DNA of 64,000 nt, taken from contig JALNQF010000006.1 in assembly GCA_028456385.1 (NCBI GenBank), positions 124,001 to 188,000 of the forward strand, in the 5' to 3' direction. Of the stretch, positions 22,841 through 34,653 are shown in pieces (position 1 is the stretch's first letter; each line of letters starts with the position of its first letter). The translations under genes were made by a program, and so were the position numbers. The stretch comes from Ophiosphaerella korrae. Lineage: Eukaryota > Ascomycota > Dothideomycetes > Pleosporales > Phaeosphaeriaceae. The notes beneath the pieces are model-generated. The model worked only from the letters and a program-made list of their open reading frames with translations, did no database searches and was not told where the DNA came from.

Positions 22841-25369
22841 ATGACCTCGCCATCCATCAACAACAACAACTCTCACCCCTCGGACCCGGCCCACGCCCAC
22901 GCCCAGCTCGGCGCGTCTAACGGCATCATTAACGACGACGGAGCTGTCCAGCTGCCCAATGCCCCCCCACCTGTCAATGGCTTAGACGCCGCGTCGCACG
23001 AGAATAACGCGATTCTTGACGGCAAGCAAAAGGCAAAGGCAGTCCTCGCTGCCTCCGGTGTGAACGTTCCTGAAGCCCCCGGTGACATGGCATCGATCAA
23101 TCCAACAGAAGTCATCAACGGCGCGTCACCGAGTCGAAAGCGGTCGCGCTCCGGGACCCGCAAGCCCTCTCACAGTCCTCACCGAGAGAATCGAGGTGAG
23201 CCAAAGACTTCCCAGGGTGCCCTGCTCAATCGCTACATTGCGCGCGACTTGTTGGACAGCGTAAACAAGTACGAGCGCAACAAGTACTCTGAGAACGTTT
23301 ATGGGGAGCTGAACAATTTGCGCCATTTCTATCGCGACGAAGTATTCAATGTGCGCCGGCAGGACCCCGGGGCCATATTTGGATATGGGTATGCTGGGTA
23401 CGGCAATGGAGAGACTAATATACCTGTCAATCCACGGAACCAGCAACCGTCGTGTCTTGTTTATCCAAAGCAAGCGAAACGTGCCGGTAGCCGACACGCG
23501 CCGCAACTGACGGTTGGGCGGGAAAAGGGTGCACAACAAGCCGAGCAAGTTGAGGATCTTGTACCTGTACGGTTGGATATCGAATTGGACAGGCTCAAGC
23601 TACGAGACACGTTTACTTGGAACCTCCACGATCGCGTTACTGAACCCTCCCTGTTTGCGAAGACCCTAGTTGAAGATTTCCAGATACCACCAGAGCTGCG
23701 CCAACACGTAGAAGTTCAAGTCGATCGCGAAATACGCGAACAGTTACAAGATTATTATCCTCATGCTTTCTTCGACGACGACCCGCTTGATCCTCACCAA
23801 CCATACGGAGCATACAAGAACGACGAGATGCGGATACTCATCAAGCTAAATATAACAATCGGGCAGCATACACTGGTGGATCAATTTGAATGGGAGGTTA
23901 ATAATCCGCTGAATGCGGCAGAGGAATTCGCGGGACAGATGGCGGCCGATATGTCGTTGTCCGGAGAGTTTACCACAGCTATCGCACATTCCATCCGAGA
24001 GCAATGTCAGATGTTCACAAAAAGCCTGTACATCACAGGTCATCCGTTTGATGGAAGACCTGTCGAGGATACCGATATCCAGGACAACTTTCTGCCGTCT
24101 CCACTCCCATCGGTGTTCCGACCTATGCAGTCAACAAAAGACTTCCAGCCCTACTTGTATGAGCTCAGCCATGCTGAATTAGAACGAGCAGAATTATCTA
24201 TTATGCGAGAACAACGTCGTCAGAAACGCTCCGTCAACCGACGTGGTGGCCCAGCACTACCAGATCTCAAAGATCGTCAGCGGACCGTTAGGACTCTGGT
24301 CGTATCATCTGTTCTCCCCGGGGCCGCCGAATCCCTTGAAGAAAGCCATCTCTTCAAAGCTATGCGGAAAGTACGAGAGGGTCGTCGCCGTGGCAATGAG
24401 AGTAATTCGGATGAGTCTGATAGTGACGATTCAGTAGTGGAATCTCCTGCTCCAGCACAGCTAACTGGAGGTACTGCACGAACAAGAGGAATGCGAGGTG
24501 CTGCTACTGCCGCTCAAATAGCTATGAGATCCGCTATTGGACAGGGACGATCACAAACCCCAGAGATCGCTCAACTGCATGAGCCTAGGACATCAAGGGC
24601 ACTGAGATACGAAGCCCGTGAAGAGAGCGTTCCTGAACCGGTCACCCTCATTGTCAGGCTCCGAATATCATCTGCAAGGCTGAAGGAATGGCAGCGTAAT
24701 CCGAGAGCATTTGCAAAACCTACCCCGGCTCCTTCCATGACAGCACTTCCACAATCTACCCCTAGAAGCACTCCTGGTGCTAACTCTATGTTGCCTCCTC
24801 CTTCGCCTGCTGTGCCTGCTCGCTCCACTCCAGGTGCGCCGACACCAGTCGAAGCCTCTCACGCATCTGCTACACCAACACCAACTCCGCAATCACAAAA
24901 GCAATTGCAGTACAAGCCCGATGGCTCATTAGACGCACTATGGCCTGCACCTACTAATACACCAAACGTAAGACAAGCATCTACTCATGAGTCAATGGAA
25001 CCATACACTGACCACATCCAGCCTCCTCCACCTCAGTGGCTTCAGCAAGCTATACAGGATCTGTTAGAGAGGAATCCCGGAGAATTAGTTGAAATCACTA
25101 TGCGTTACGTCGTCCTGAACGAAGCGTGGGAGCATCCGGAAAAGAAGACCATCGAATCGAAGGCGGTCAAGCTAGATAATCTTTCGGCATCGTCTCCCTT
25201 GCCGCTGAACCATAAAGCCTACTACGTACCACGAATCAGGTGCATTGACTGCCCAGGCAAGGTCTACAATGCGGGCCCTGGGCATACTGTTAGCAATTTT
25301 GAATTGCACTTGAAGAACCGCGGCCACATGACGAATGTCGCTAAGCGCACTGGTCAAGCAGTTGCATAG
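22841..25369 (+). CDS. SNF5: Snf5/SMARCB1 SWI/SNF chromatin-remodelling subunit
   Basis: Core subunit of the SWI/SNF (or RSC, as Sfh1) ATP-dependent remodeller in the nucleus. Single uninterrupted exon of 842 aa, unusual in this intron-rich window. A disordered N-terminus with a basic patch (SRKRSRSGTRKPSHSPHR) leads into the SNF5 domain, which holds two repeats: LVPVRLDIELDRLKLRDTF with FAKTLVEDFQIPPEL, and IKLNITIGQHTLVDQFEWEV with AEEFAGQMAADM. Acidic and Pro-rich linkers follow. The C-terminus has a Cys/His cluster (CIDCPGKVYNAGPGH, then ELHLKNRGH). One Snf5-type gene is visible here, so Snf5 against Sfh1 is decided by length and architecture only. Confidence 0.9.
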   Translation: MTSPSINNNNSHPSDPAHAHAQLGASNGIINDDGAVQLPNAPPPVNGLDAASHENNAILDGKQKAKAVLAASGVNVPEAPGDMASINPTEVINGASPSRKRSRSGTRKPSHSPHRENRGEPKTSQGALLNRYIARDLLDSVNKYERNKYSENVYGELNNLRHFYRDEVFNVRRQDPGAIFGYGYAGYGNGETNIPVNPRNQQPSCLVYPKQAKRAGSRHAPQLTVGREKGAQQAEQVEDLVPVRLDIELDRLKLRDTFTWNLHDRVTEPSLFAKTLVEDFQIPPELRQHVEVQVDREIREQLQDYYPHAFFDDDPLDPHQPYGAYKNDEMRILIKLNITIGQHTLVDQFEWEVNNPLNAAEEFAGQMAADMSLSGEFTTAIAHSIREQCQMFTKSLYITGHPFDGRPVEDTDIQDNFLPSPLPSVFRPMQSTKDFQPYLYELSHAELERAELSIMREQRRQKRSVNRRGGPALPDLKDRQRTVRTLVVSSVLPGAAESLEESHLFKAMRKVREGRRRGNESNSDESDSDDSVVESPAPAQLTGGTARTRGMRGAATAAQIAMRSAIGQGRSQTPEIAQLHEPRTSRALRYEAREESVPEPVTLIVRLRISSARLKEWQRNPRAFAKPTPAPSMTALPQSTPRSTPGANSMLPPPSPAVPARSTPGAPTPVEASHASATPTPTPQSQKQLQYKPDGSLDALWPAPTNTPNVRQASTHESMEPYTDHIQPPPPQWLQQAIQDLLERNPGELVEITMRYVVLNEAWEHPEKKTIESKAVKLDNLSASSPLPLNHKAYYVPRIRCIDCPGKVYNAGPGHTVSNFELHLKNRGHMTNVAKRTGQAVA

Positions 25370-25873
25370 TAAGGATGTTGACTTTAAACAAGACCAGCAT
25401 GGGGTATGGGGTACACCGAGTGGGGTCTCATTTACCCGAGCGCATTTTTGGAAGCTGGTTGAGCGTCCCCTGTACAAAACAGCATGTTTCTTTTTGAGCG
25501 TAGGCCAACGTGCTAGAGCATCGGCGTTCTCATTCGCCGGCACAATTTGGGTAGTAGTAACCCTCGTCACTTTTTGTTGGATCAATAAAGCAATAGGACC
25601 ATGGATTATCTTCATCTTCACACGTGCCCTTCTTCCGGCGCACATATAAGCAGGGCTGTCAAGTTGGGTGCCATATGTGTCAAGAAGTCTTACCGAGGAG
25701 TGTTGTCTCGTCATTTGGTATTGGACTGTTGTTTTTAAGTGCAGTGCTTGACGAGCAGATACATTGCTAAAATTTTAAAGACTTGTCCCTGTTCACTGTA
25801 AATCTGTACCTTCGTCGAATCATTTTCATCACGTGGTCGGCTCTTGATAATTGCATATTTACCTGAACTAAAG
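25370..25873. other. Intergenic, SNF5 to EEP hydrolase
   Basis: Noncoding, with no feature recognised. The upstream in-frame ATG at 25844 would add ten residues ahead of the signal peptide of the next gene. Confidence 0.5.
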
Positions 25874-26764
25874 ATGGTTGTCCGCAACAACCCGGCAATA
25901 CTTATCGTATTTGTCCTCAGTACCATCGTCATGCATTCAAACGCCACTTTATCGATCCGCCTGCTCACACACAACATTCGTTACGCGATCACGGTCCCCT
26001 TTGCGGGTGAGAAGCCATGGGCTGACCGGAAAGCCATGATCATCAACGAGCTCCAATACAACTCGTTACACAACCCGGAATCGTTTATTTGTTTACAGGA
26101 GGCCCTCCATACACAAATTGTTGACATTATGGGTGGTCTCGGCTCAGAGTGGACTTACATCGGCGTTGGCCGCGACGATGGCAAAGAAAAGGGAGAATAC
26201 AGTCCAATTATTTTTCGCAAAGCTATCTGGCAGCTAGAATCATGGAAGACCGTTTGGCTCAATGAAGACGGTAGCGTTGGCAAGAAGGGCTGGGATGCAG
26301 GGAGTGTGAGAATAGTCACTATGGGCGAATTCAAGCATGTTCAGAGCAAGAGGAAGGTCCTGGGGCTATGCACGCATTTTGACAACTTGGGTCTTATCAG
26401 CAGGAGGGAGAGTGCAAAGATTATACTGACGCTCATTGAGACTTGGAGCTCGCTAACGAAAGACACAGTGCCGTTTTTTCTCGCTGGTGACCTCAATAGT
26501 GAGACGAGCGGCGAGGCGTATCAGATTCTCAATAACAAGAATTCGTCGTTGAGAGATGCGAAGGAGCTAACAAAGTGGCGGTATGGAGACCAGTACACCT
26601 ACACCGGATTTGCGGATGAGAAGCAGTTGCTGGACTTTGTGTTTCTAGGGCCGAGGAATGGGAGTGATTGGGAGGTGCAGGGATATAGTGTGTTGCCAAA
26701 TCGGTTTGACGATGGTGTGTTCAGTAGTGATCATAGGGCCGTTGTGGTAGACGGAGTGCTCTAA
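25874..26764 (+). CDS. Secreted endonuclease/exonuclease/phosphatase-fold protein
   Basis: Single-exon, 296 aa from the chosen start. The ATG at 25874 begins a signal peptide (AILIVFVLSTIVMHSNA), and the ATG at 25844 would weaken it. The EEP (DNase I-like) fold is shown by its motifs in order: LLTHNIRYA, FICLQEALHTQ (catalytic Glu), RKVLGLCTHFDNLG, FFLAGDLNSETSGEAY (Asp and Asn), LLDFVFLGP and FSSDHRAVVVDGVL (catalytic His). Enzymes of this fold cleave phosphodiester or phosphomonoester bonds in nucleic acids, lipids or inositol phosphates. The substrate cannot be told. Secretion suggests extracellular nuclease or phosphatase activity, which is inference. Confidence 0.88.
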   Translation: MVVRNNPAILIVFVLSTIVMHSNATLSIRLLTHNIRYAITVPFAGEKPWADRKAMIINELQYNSLHNPESFICLQEALHTQIVDIMGGLGSEWTYIGVGRDDGKEKGEYSPIIFRKAIWQLESWKTVWLNEDGSVGKKGWDAGSVRIVTMGEFKHVQSKRKVLGLCTHFDNLGLISRRESAKIILTLIETWSSLTKDTVPFFLAGDLNSETSGEAYQILNNKNSSLRDAKELTKWRYGDQYTYTGFADEKQLLDFVFLGPRNGSDWEVQGYSVLPNRFDDGVFSSDHRAVVVDGVL

Positions 26765-26994
26765 GCGCGTCACATGCCAATGTACCCTATTGGGCTCTTG
26801 TCAACGGTCCAATGCAAACAGTAAAGGCCGGGCGGCAGGCCAGGCACGCGTCGTCATTGGAGTGTAAGCGAGGCAGAACCCCTCAGTGGGGCACAAGGTC
26901 AAAACAACTGGAACGACGTCGACGTCCCACTTCGAGTTCAGCCTCTGACTGTCCCTGCCATTCTCTCTCACACCTTCTCTCTCACACCTTCAAC

Positions 26995-28435
26995 ATGGCC
27001 GAAGAAGTCGCCGTAGGTATGTCATTGAGCTTGGGCCGAGCCCAAGCCTGCTCCATTCCTTCACATGCACCACCATCCAAGATGCTAACCCTATCCTTTC
27101 TAGATTACACGCTCGCGAACCCAGACACCTTAACCAAGTACAAGGTTGCCGCAGAGATCTCCCAGAAGGTTCTCAAGGAAGTCTCTGGTGTGTTGCATGC
27201 CTCGCTGGCTAGCTTCAGTCAGGTCGTGGCATGGACTGACGTGTTTGCAGGATGGATCAAAGCCGACGCCAGCATCGTCGAGCTCTGTGAGCGTGGCGAC
27301 GCACTTCTAGCCGAGGAGGTGGGTAAGGTCTACAAGGGCAAGAAGGTTCTTAAGGGCATTGGACACTGCACCACCATCTCACCGAGCTCCTACATCACAC
27401 CCTACACTCCACTCAAGTCAGACACGGAGGAGGCTGCTGCGACACTAAAGGAAGGTGAAGTCGTCAAGATCCAACTCGGCGCTCAAATCGACGGCTTCTG
27501 CACCATTGTTTGCGATAATGTAATCGTTGGCAACGATGGCGAGGTCACTGGAAGGGAGGCGGATCTTATTCTGGCCACATACTACGCGAATGAACTGCTC
27601 CTAAGGCTGATGGTTCCACCTGGCCTAGTTGCACAGGGCGATGAGGAGGAGCAGAAGAAGGCTGCTGCAAGGAAGCCCTACACCCAGAGCCAGATTACCC
27701 AGCTGCTTGAGAAAGTCACCAAGGCATACGACTGCAATCTTGTCGAGAGCACGACTATTTGGTTATTCGAGCATAACGAGATCGAGGCCAAGAAGAAGAT
27801 CATATTGGCTCCTGGTGAGGGCGTCAAAGGTGAGGGCTTGCCCGAAGTTGGCGAGGTCTGGGGCATTGAGATGGGCGTTAGTCTTGGTAGCGGAAAGGTC
27901 AAGAACAACGGCAATAGGACCACACTTCACCGCCGTACGGATACCAAGTACCAACTCAAGCGTCCCACTTCACGGTCACTCTTATCCGAGGTGGTCAAGA
28001 AGTTTGGCACCTTCCCTTTCAGTCTGCGACAGCTTGAAGACGAAAAGACTGCCAAGGTTGGCGTTGTAGAGTGTGTCCGAGGCGGCGTACTCCGCCAATA
28101 TGAGGTGGTTGTAGACAAGGACAGCAAGCCCGTGGCCAGGCTATTCACCACAGTCGGTAGGCACCCGTTTCTTATCATCTACCTAGCAACCTGTTGACAA
28201 AAATGTAGCAATTACCAAGAACGGCATGCAGCGCCTTGCGCAGCCTCCAGCGCTAGACCTTGACAAGTACAAGTCTGACAAACAAATTGAGGATGAAGAG
28301 ATCTTAAAGATTCTTGAACAGCCCATTGGCAAGACATCGACCAAGAAGAACAAAAAGAAGAAGAAGAAGCCCGCAAAGAAGGCTGCTGCGGGAGATGCTG
28401 CTGCCGAAGAAGAGGAAAGTGGTGACGAAGAATAG
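26995..28435 (+). CDS. EBP1/PA2G4-like (42 kDa curved-DNA-binding protein) pita-bread protein
   Basis: Exons are 26995-27016, 27104-27187, 27251-28156 and 28209-28435, all joined by phase 1 introns of 87, 63 and 52 nt. The product is 412 aa. It has the methionine-aminopeptidase (pita-bread) fold: YTLANPDTLTKYKVAAEI, GIGHCTTISPSSYITPYTP, EVVKIQLGAQIDGFC, EGVKGEGLPEVGEVWGIEM. The metal ligands expected of true aminopeptidases are not at the usual places, as in EBP1/PA2G4 and fission yeast Cdb4. Family members bind ribosomes and RNA. The C-terminus is a Lys-rich tract followed by an acidic tail (KKNKKKKKKPAKKAAAG, then EEEESGDEE), also typical of the family. Confidence 0.92.
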
Positions 28436-29856
28436 CCGCATATCATGGATGGCCATAGAAATGACCACGGAAGCTCCATCTGATACTAGAGATGAACGAC
28501 ACGTAAAATGGTCACGTCAAACCCAACAATAGTTCGGTGTGTATGAACGACATTGTTTGACTAGGCATCACTCGATCCGGATCAGGCACATTGAGTAGTG
28601 GCCATAATAGCCTCAAAATAAATCGTCAAACCGCCATGACTATGTTCATACCGCTGAACTTTGATGTTCGTTGGTTGATATATCTGTGGCAGTTAGCTGG
28701 ACCATGCAGTCTCGGCTCAATGGCTGACTTCTGTGTCTGCACTTAGTTTAATAGTTAGTGGATGACTGATGATATATGGGCAGTGTGTCATTTCCCTAAA
28801 TCTACTCACAGAGATCCTGGTATCGCTTGTGACCTTCAAAAGAATTATTGTGGCCTTTTGGGGTGTTGTGCGTCTCCTCCTCTTGCGTCTCCACCCAACT
28901 CGGAGCGCGACCTCCATTAGGCGCCGGCACCAGGGAAAGTTCGACTACAAGAATGAAGTACCATCGGCGTGGTCATAAGCCAGTAACTACCTACACTTGT
29001 TCGACTAGGGCTGGCCTACCCGGTCCTATAAATGTTTGAGAAATGCATAAAAAACATCTTTCAGCTTCATGGGATGGAGTATTTATGACACTCGCGCTTT
29101 GATAGCTCTGGACAGGCCAGGGCTGCTTGCTGTTTGCTCTCCTTACCAATTCAGCGTTTATTACACTTTCAATATAGCATAGCAGGTGATTTCAAGGGTC
29201 GATTATTGACTTAGTAAAGACCAGCACTGTTTTGGGGCGTTCAAACATGACATGGTCAAGATGGTCACCGGATGACACAAGCCCCTGAGTTGGCGGTGTT
29301 GTATTGAGTTTATGTATTATTATAGAAATTGACAGGAAAATGAAGCTAAATGATAGAGGACTGTGAATGATGGACTCTAATACTTGATGTGTGTGTTGGT
29401 ATGGTGACAAGTGAAGGTGAAGGCGAGAATAGCGTGCCAGGCAGAGAGGCTGCCTATATATTGACCACAAACACGCGCTTCACATACCTCAACCAACTTT
29501 TCTGCAAAGGTAACAATAGATCACCTGGCCTGCTTCGCACACGAAAAAAAATAAAAAAAATACGAGCAAGTCCGAGGCACTGGTCCAATTGTGTTGTGCG
29601 GACAATAGGTGCGAAGGGGCTCGGACGTTATCTTGCTGATTAAGGTCTCCTTTGAAATTGTACATCTCGCGGCTCCATCCTCACACCCACCACCTCCGCC
29701 AGCAACCAGCCACGCGCACAACCATAAGTGCACAAAGTAACGGCGCTGTTTGCGCACAAGGGGAATTTCAGGATAGCGCGTGCAGTAAGGATTATGTGAT
29801 GGCTCGCTGTGCCACAACATCGCGCTTATAAAGTTGCAGGTTCCTTTCACGTCGCC
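28436..29856. other. 1.4 kb intergenic, EBP1-like gene to RCO1
   Basis: No gene that I can support. Short ORFs on either strand (for example the basic 66-codon minus-strand ORF at 28717-28917) have no domain. A short A-rich run lies near 29546-29563. The region may hide a small noncoding RNA, but no structure was recognised. Confidence 0.45.
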
Positions 29857-32800
29857 ATGCCGGCCCTACGCAAATCCGCCCGCGCTCCAGCTCACAACCT
29901 TTCCAACGGCACTCCATATGCCTCACCCACGGGAACCCCTAGCGGATCAACCGGCGGCAAGCGACAGAGTCTTTTGACAGAGTGGGCTGAGCCGATTCCT
30001 CAGACGCTTGCGCCCTCGTTCGAAGAGCACGGATTCGCTAGGCACGGCGTGTTGGAGACCATGGCGCCGCTCGGAGTCCCGCCGTCAGCCAGAGTGAAGC
30101 AACGCACGCGCGCAATGGGTGAGGCTGCCGCTCGCAATTCTGCCTTTGGCAAGGGCAACGCGGCCATGTTCAGCGACGACATTGGATCCACGCCAGAAGT
30201 CACGCCAGCGCCTGAGCTGGAGCCGGACGACTCAGAGCGGCAAGAGGACGACGAAATGCAGGTCGACTTTGCGCCGCAGGATGAAGAAGAGGATGACGAC
30301 TACGAACCCACAAAGCCCGCGAAGAAGAAGGCCAAGGTCTCCAAAACTCCAGTCAGGGGCAAGACGCCGGTGCAGGGCAAGACGCCTATCAAGAACACCA
30401 TGGTCAAGTCTGCATCCGTCTCGGCAAGCCCAGCCGTACAGGCCGTCCAGCATGGCCAACTCCCGCCACCCGTCACCGACGAGACTGCACAACGCATCCA
30501 CACCGCTGTGAATGATGCCATCCTGCGCGCCAACAAGTTCGATAGGCGGCAAGTTGGTGTTGCTCTCAAAGAGATGTGGGAAGAGAGCAAGGTCAACGCT
30601 ACCATAGCAGCAGTCATGGATGCCGTTATCCACGACGATATCACTGATGAGCAGTGGGCCACTTTTCGCACCTTCATTAAAGCTTCGCGCAAGCGACAAA
30701 AGAATGATGCCAAATGGCAGAGACTCCAAGAAGCACATGCTGGTCGACGCCCCGCAGGCGGCCCGAGCCTGAGCCAGCAAACTTCACCACGCGCTAGTAG
30801 CGAAATAATCCCAGAAGACTCAGCATCTGCAGCCGGTGATGCAGGCGATAGCTCCACCTACACTGCTACAGAAAATGCCCACCGCGCTTTGCAAGATTCT
30901 ATCGAGCGAAATCCGGCCTCAGCACCCGCCCATCCATTCAAAGTTATTCCACCCATTTCTGCAGATATGTCTGTTGAGTCCAACACAAGGATGCAGTCAA
31001 AGTCGCCTCGCAAGAAGCCTACTACAAACGGTCATCTTGCGCCTAATGCCGAGGCAGGTACTAATGGCAGTCTCTCTACGAATGTGTCGGGTCCAACGGG
31101 AAAAACACCTGACTCAGGTGGCGGCAGTGACTCTGAGCTTTCGGACGTTAATGAAGAGATTGTCCAAAAGGGACCTCCAGAGCCTGTCCAGACAAATAAC
31201 AAGATGATGAGCGCAGCAGCGGCAGCGGCAGCGAAGAAGGTCAAGAGCGCTGCATTTGCCCGCGCTGCAAAGAAATCAAAACCAAGCGCAGGAAAGCTTT
31301 TTGGTAAGCACGCACACAAGCAACAGCAGCCAACGCCTGAGCAACAGGTAGAAGATCAACGAGTGAATGACGCACGAGAGGAGATGGTCAGACAGCAGCC
31401 CATTCGACAGTTCGATTACAGCTCAGTCCAAGTGTCTGATGTCCGCTTTGACGATGAAATCAACGACACTGAGTCTTTGACTGAGTCTCAGATCGCCGTA
31501 GGACCACCGGTAGACTCTGATCAGCCTCGTAGAGCTGGCCGAGTGCCTCATCATAGCGCAAAGCGCTTTCGGTCAGATGCTTCTAGATTTTCGTCCCCTC
31601 TGCCCGAGTCAACCGTAGGAACGAGGCCATCAACGCCTGCGATTGGCCCGGCTCCTAAGAGGATCAAGCTGACTCACAGCAACACTGCGAGAACAAAACG
31701 ATCGTAAGTCTCCTAATTTCTTTTCACTATCTTTTCGTTGGGAAGTGCGTTGCGTCACCCCCAGTGCCTATCACAGTGCAGGGGTAATGGCGTCGATTGA
31801 GCAAGCTCTACGTGTTTGTTTGTGTTTGCCGCACCCTAAACATAAGATTCTCGTCAAATCATTACAAGGACTAACTTTAATGTGCATAGACCGGTTAAGA
31901 ACCGACAGGAAGGACCTATTGCTGGTGTAGCCTATGTCAACGGTGGTGGCGGTTCGAGACAGCTGGGGCCTGATGACAACGACCCAGTAAGTGCCACTCA
32001 AATTCCCGAAGCATCCAACCACACCATTCCTCTTCCACCACACAACCCATCAACACTACGACCCTTTTTTTCATTTCTCATCCCAAATGTTACTTCCCAG
32101 AAATCTCACTCCTCTCAAACTCCCTATCTCTCCTCCACTTTCAGTGTTGTCTTCGCCTCTAACTGAATGTCAGAACTCGCCGCAGTCAGAGAGTGATGAC
32201 CTTTGCTCGGCCTGCAAAGGTGCAGGCGAGTTTGTTTGTTGTGAAGGCTGTCCACGCGTTTTCCACCTTTTGTGCTGCGATCCTCCCCGTGTTGACGTTC
32301 CCGAGGGCGCATTTCATTGTCATGAGTGCCGGCCGAGGGGTTTGCACGATGAGACTGCTGAGTCCTACTCGAGCCTTGGGCCACTCTTTAGGACTCTCGA
32401 GCGCACTAACGCCCGCGCGTTTGCTTTACCTCCTGACATTCAGACCTACTATGAGGGTGTCTCTGCGCGAGCTGATGGCTCGTATTTTGAGGAGACCAAG
32501 AAGTTCCCACTGTAAGTTTGACGCGTCATGTCGCGTGATTCAATGCTAACGTAAGTCAGTGCAAAGAACAGTGGCTATGGCTACCAAAAGCCTGACTACA
32601 CGAGGGTTCTTGATGGTGACCAGAAGCCTATACTGTGTTCACAGTGTGGTCTATCCAGTAACCACAAGCGTCAGCTACTAAAGTGTGACTTTTGTCACGC
32701 GCACTGGCATCTGGATTGCCTTGACCCGCCTCTCGCTAATCCACCACATATCGGCATCGATGCAACTCAACGAGATGCATGGAGGTGCCCGCGTCATATT

Positions 32801-33560
32801 GAGCACGATCTACGCAGTGGGCTTCTTTTTCAAAATGATCTCAACGACTTAGATGATGAGGTGGAAATGGCCGACGCCGCGCCGGTTCCCCGGGTCGCAC
32901 GCAAAGTTCGCACCGTCAAGCAGTCCAAGGTCATTGAGCCTACCTTTTCGCGTGGTATGCGCAACAACGGTTTGATCGAGCTCATAAATGACCCCGATGA
33001 TGAAACTGATGGTGAAGGCAACTATGTGTTTGGCACTGATGACTCCAAGGATCTCAACTCCAAGGTGTTCCGTGTTCCCGAGAAGGGAATCATACTTGAC
33101 TTCGTCAGCAAGGTCAAGAGGTATGTGCATCCGTCTCATCATGTCATCAAAATTAATAGCTAATGTGTCTCGCAGCGGCCGTGTTGTCAAGAACCACAAG
33201 TCGCGCATTGCCGCCATAGCTGCTTCAAATCACAAGATGTCTATGCAAAACTTTGTCGCTCGCTCTTTGGCGGATCAGCAAACGATACTCACTCTGGCAC
33301 GCCTCGCAGATAAAGAGAAGGACATCGGTTTGACTGGAAATAATGTCGAGGGGCTCCTCCTCACGCTCACTGTAAGACCTCCCCCTGTGCCCCACTTGCA
33401 TTGTTTTCAACCATCGGCGCTAATTCGTGTGCAACAGGCCGAAGCTGATCACGATGTCACCACTGCATTTGACAATGCTGCTCCTCCGCCAGTCACTCCA
33501 GACCAGCGTGCCCAATTGTTGAAGCTGCAGGAGCTTATCTCGCTCCGTCTCAACGGTTGA
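29857..33560 (+). CDS. RCO1: Rco1-like tandem PHD finger protein (Rpd3S/Clr6 complex II)
   Basis: Predicted histone-deacetylase complex subunit that reads nucleosomes through two PHD fingers. Exons are 29857-31703, 31890-31986, 32174-32511, 32560-33120, 33176-33371 and 33438-33560. The first two introns are unusually long here (186 and 187 nt), the rest 48-66 nt. The frame closes at 1053 aa. The N-terminal 600 residues are disordered, with acidic and Ala/Lys tracts. PHD1 is DDLCSACKGAGEFVCCEGC with FHLLCCDPP and FHCHECRP. PHD2 is ILCSQCGLSSNHKRQLLKCD with HWHLDCLDPPL and WRCPRH. A conserved region follows (FRVPEKGIILDFVSKVK). The start at 29857 (MPALRKSARAP) was preferred over 29809. The last intron length is a multiple of three, so its retention would stay in frame. 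Confidence 0.87.
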
Positions 33561-34653
33561 GCGATCTTTAGCCGACCCTGACCCGAGCTTTTAGCTTCGT
33601 TACGAGGGCGCCACTGCATCCTTAGTCTTGAGTCTGGACCACCAATACTTCATCATGCAGTGAACAGACACCTTCCAAATTGTGTTACTGGGCATTGTTG
33701 TTTAAAATTCGCGATTTCAAAAGGCTTGCGAAAAGCCCAGGGCTGGCTGAGCACCTCAGCTCTTTCAAGTCAAACGAGACACTTGTTCACTCTCCGAACG
33801 CGTGGCGGGTCTGACCGACACGCACAAATACCTCACTCCCAACCCAAAAGCTCGCATCAAAATCCCCGCATATGTAGCTCTCAATTCCCTTTAGCCCATT
33901 TCCACGTTTTCACCACCCATCATCGCTTCAGCACCTTTCTGCGAAGCGCTGTGCTGTACCAAACCGCATAGCGAGGCGTTCAATTGACACTTTTGTACCA
34001 TTCTTAGCTCTCGGCGTGGAGCCTCTACATCTGCCGCTCACCCTGGGGCTGGGCAACTTGGTTTCCCGATGGCAGCATTTTGCTACTATTGTCAGTTTTT
34101 TGTTTCTTCCCCGTTGCCTAGCCTGCATGGTATTTTACTCTAGGAGCGGAGCAGAACTCAAAGAGTCGGTTTAGTCGGATGAGCTATTTGAACAATATGT
34201 AGGCCATGAACAACATGCATAGTATCGACATTCTGCACCCTGACTATGGCTTTGAACGTGATGCTCTCTGATCTCACAAGTGATGCCTAACGATGTGTAC
34301 ATCCTTTGTCCAAATACCCTTCTCCATCTGACACGTTGCGCGCATTCCGAAACAAGCAAGGGTATGCTAAATACACGGTGACAAGGCAGCACAAGACCAG
34401 GCGAGCAATCAACTACGACGTGCACGACCAGACAGCGAAGGAAGAAGCAAGCAAGTTACGATATGATTGGGTATGATTCATCTATTGGGATGTTTAGTGC
34501 GACGGGGCGCTGGCAACGTCATGGCCAATCCAAGCTGTCCTGAGGCCGTGTCACACTGACTTCTTGCTGTCTATTAACTTATTTTGCGTGCAATTTTTTT
34601 TTTTTTTTTTTTTTTTTTTGCAAGACGTACGCATGGATAGGGATTTTTGTAGC
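33561..34653. other. 1.1 kb intergenic between convergent RCO1 and AsnRS genes
   Basis: 3' flanks of RCO1 and DED81. No gene recognised. It contains the 26 bp T tract listed separately. Confidence 0.5.
34594..34619. repeat. Homopolymer T26 (A26 on the DED81 sense strand)
   Basis: Uninterrupted run of 26 T on the plus strand, starting 34 bases beyond the AsnRS stop codon on the minus strand, so it is a poly(A) tract within or next to that gene's 3' UTR. Confidence 0.9.
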
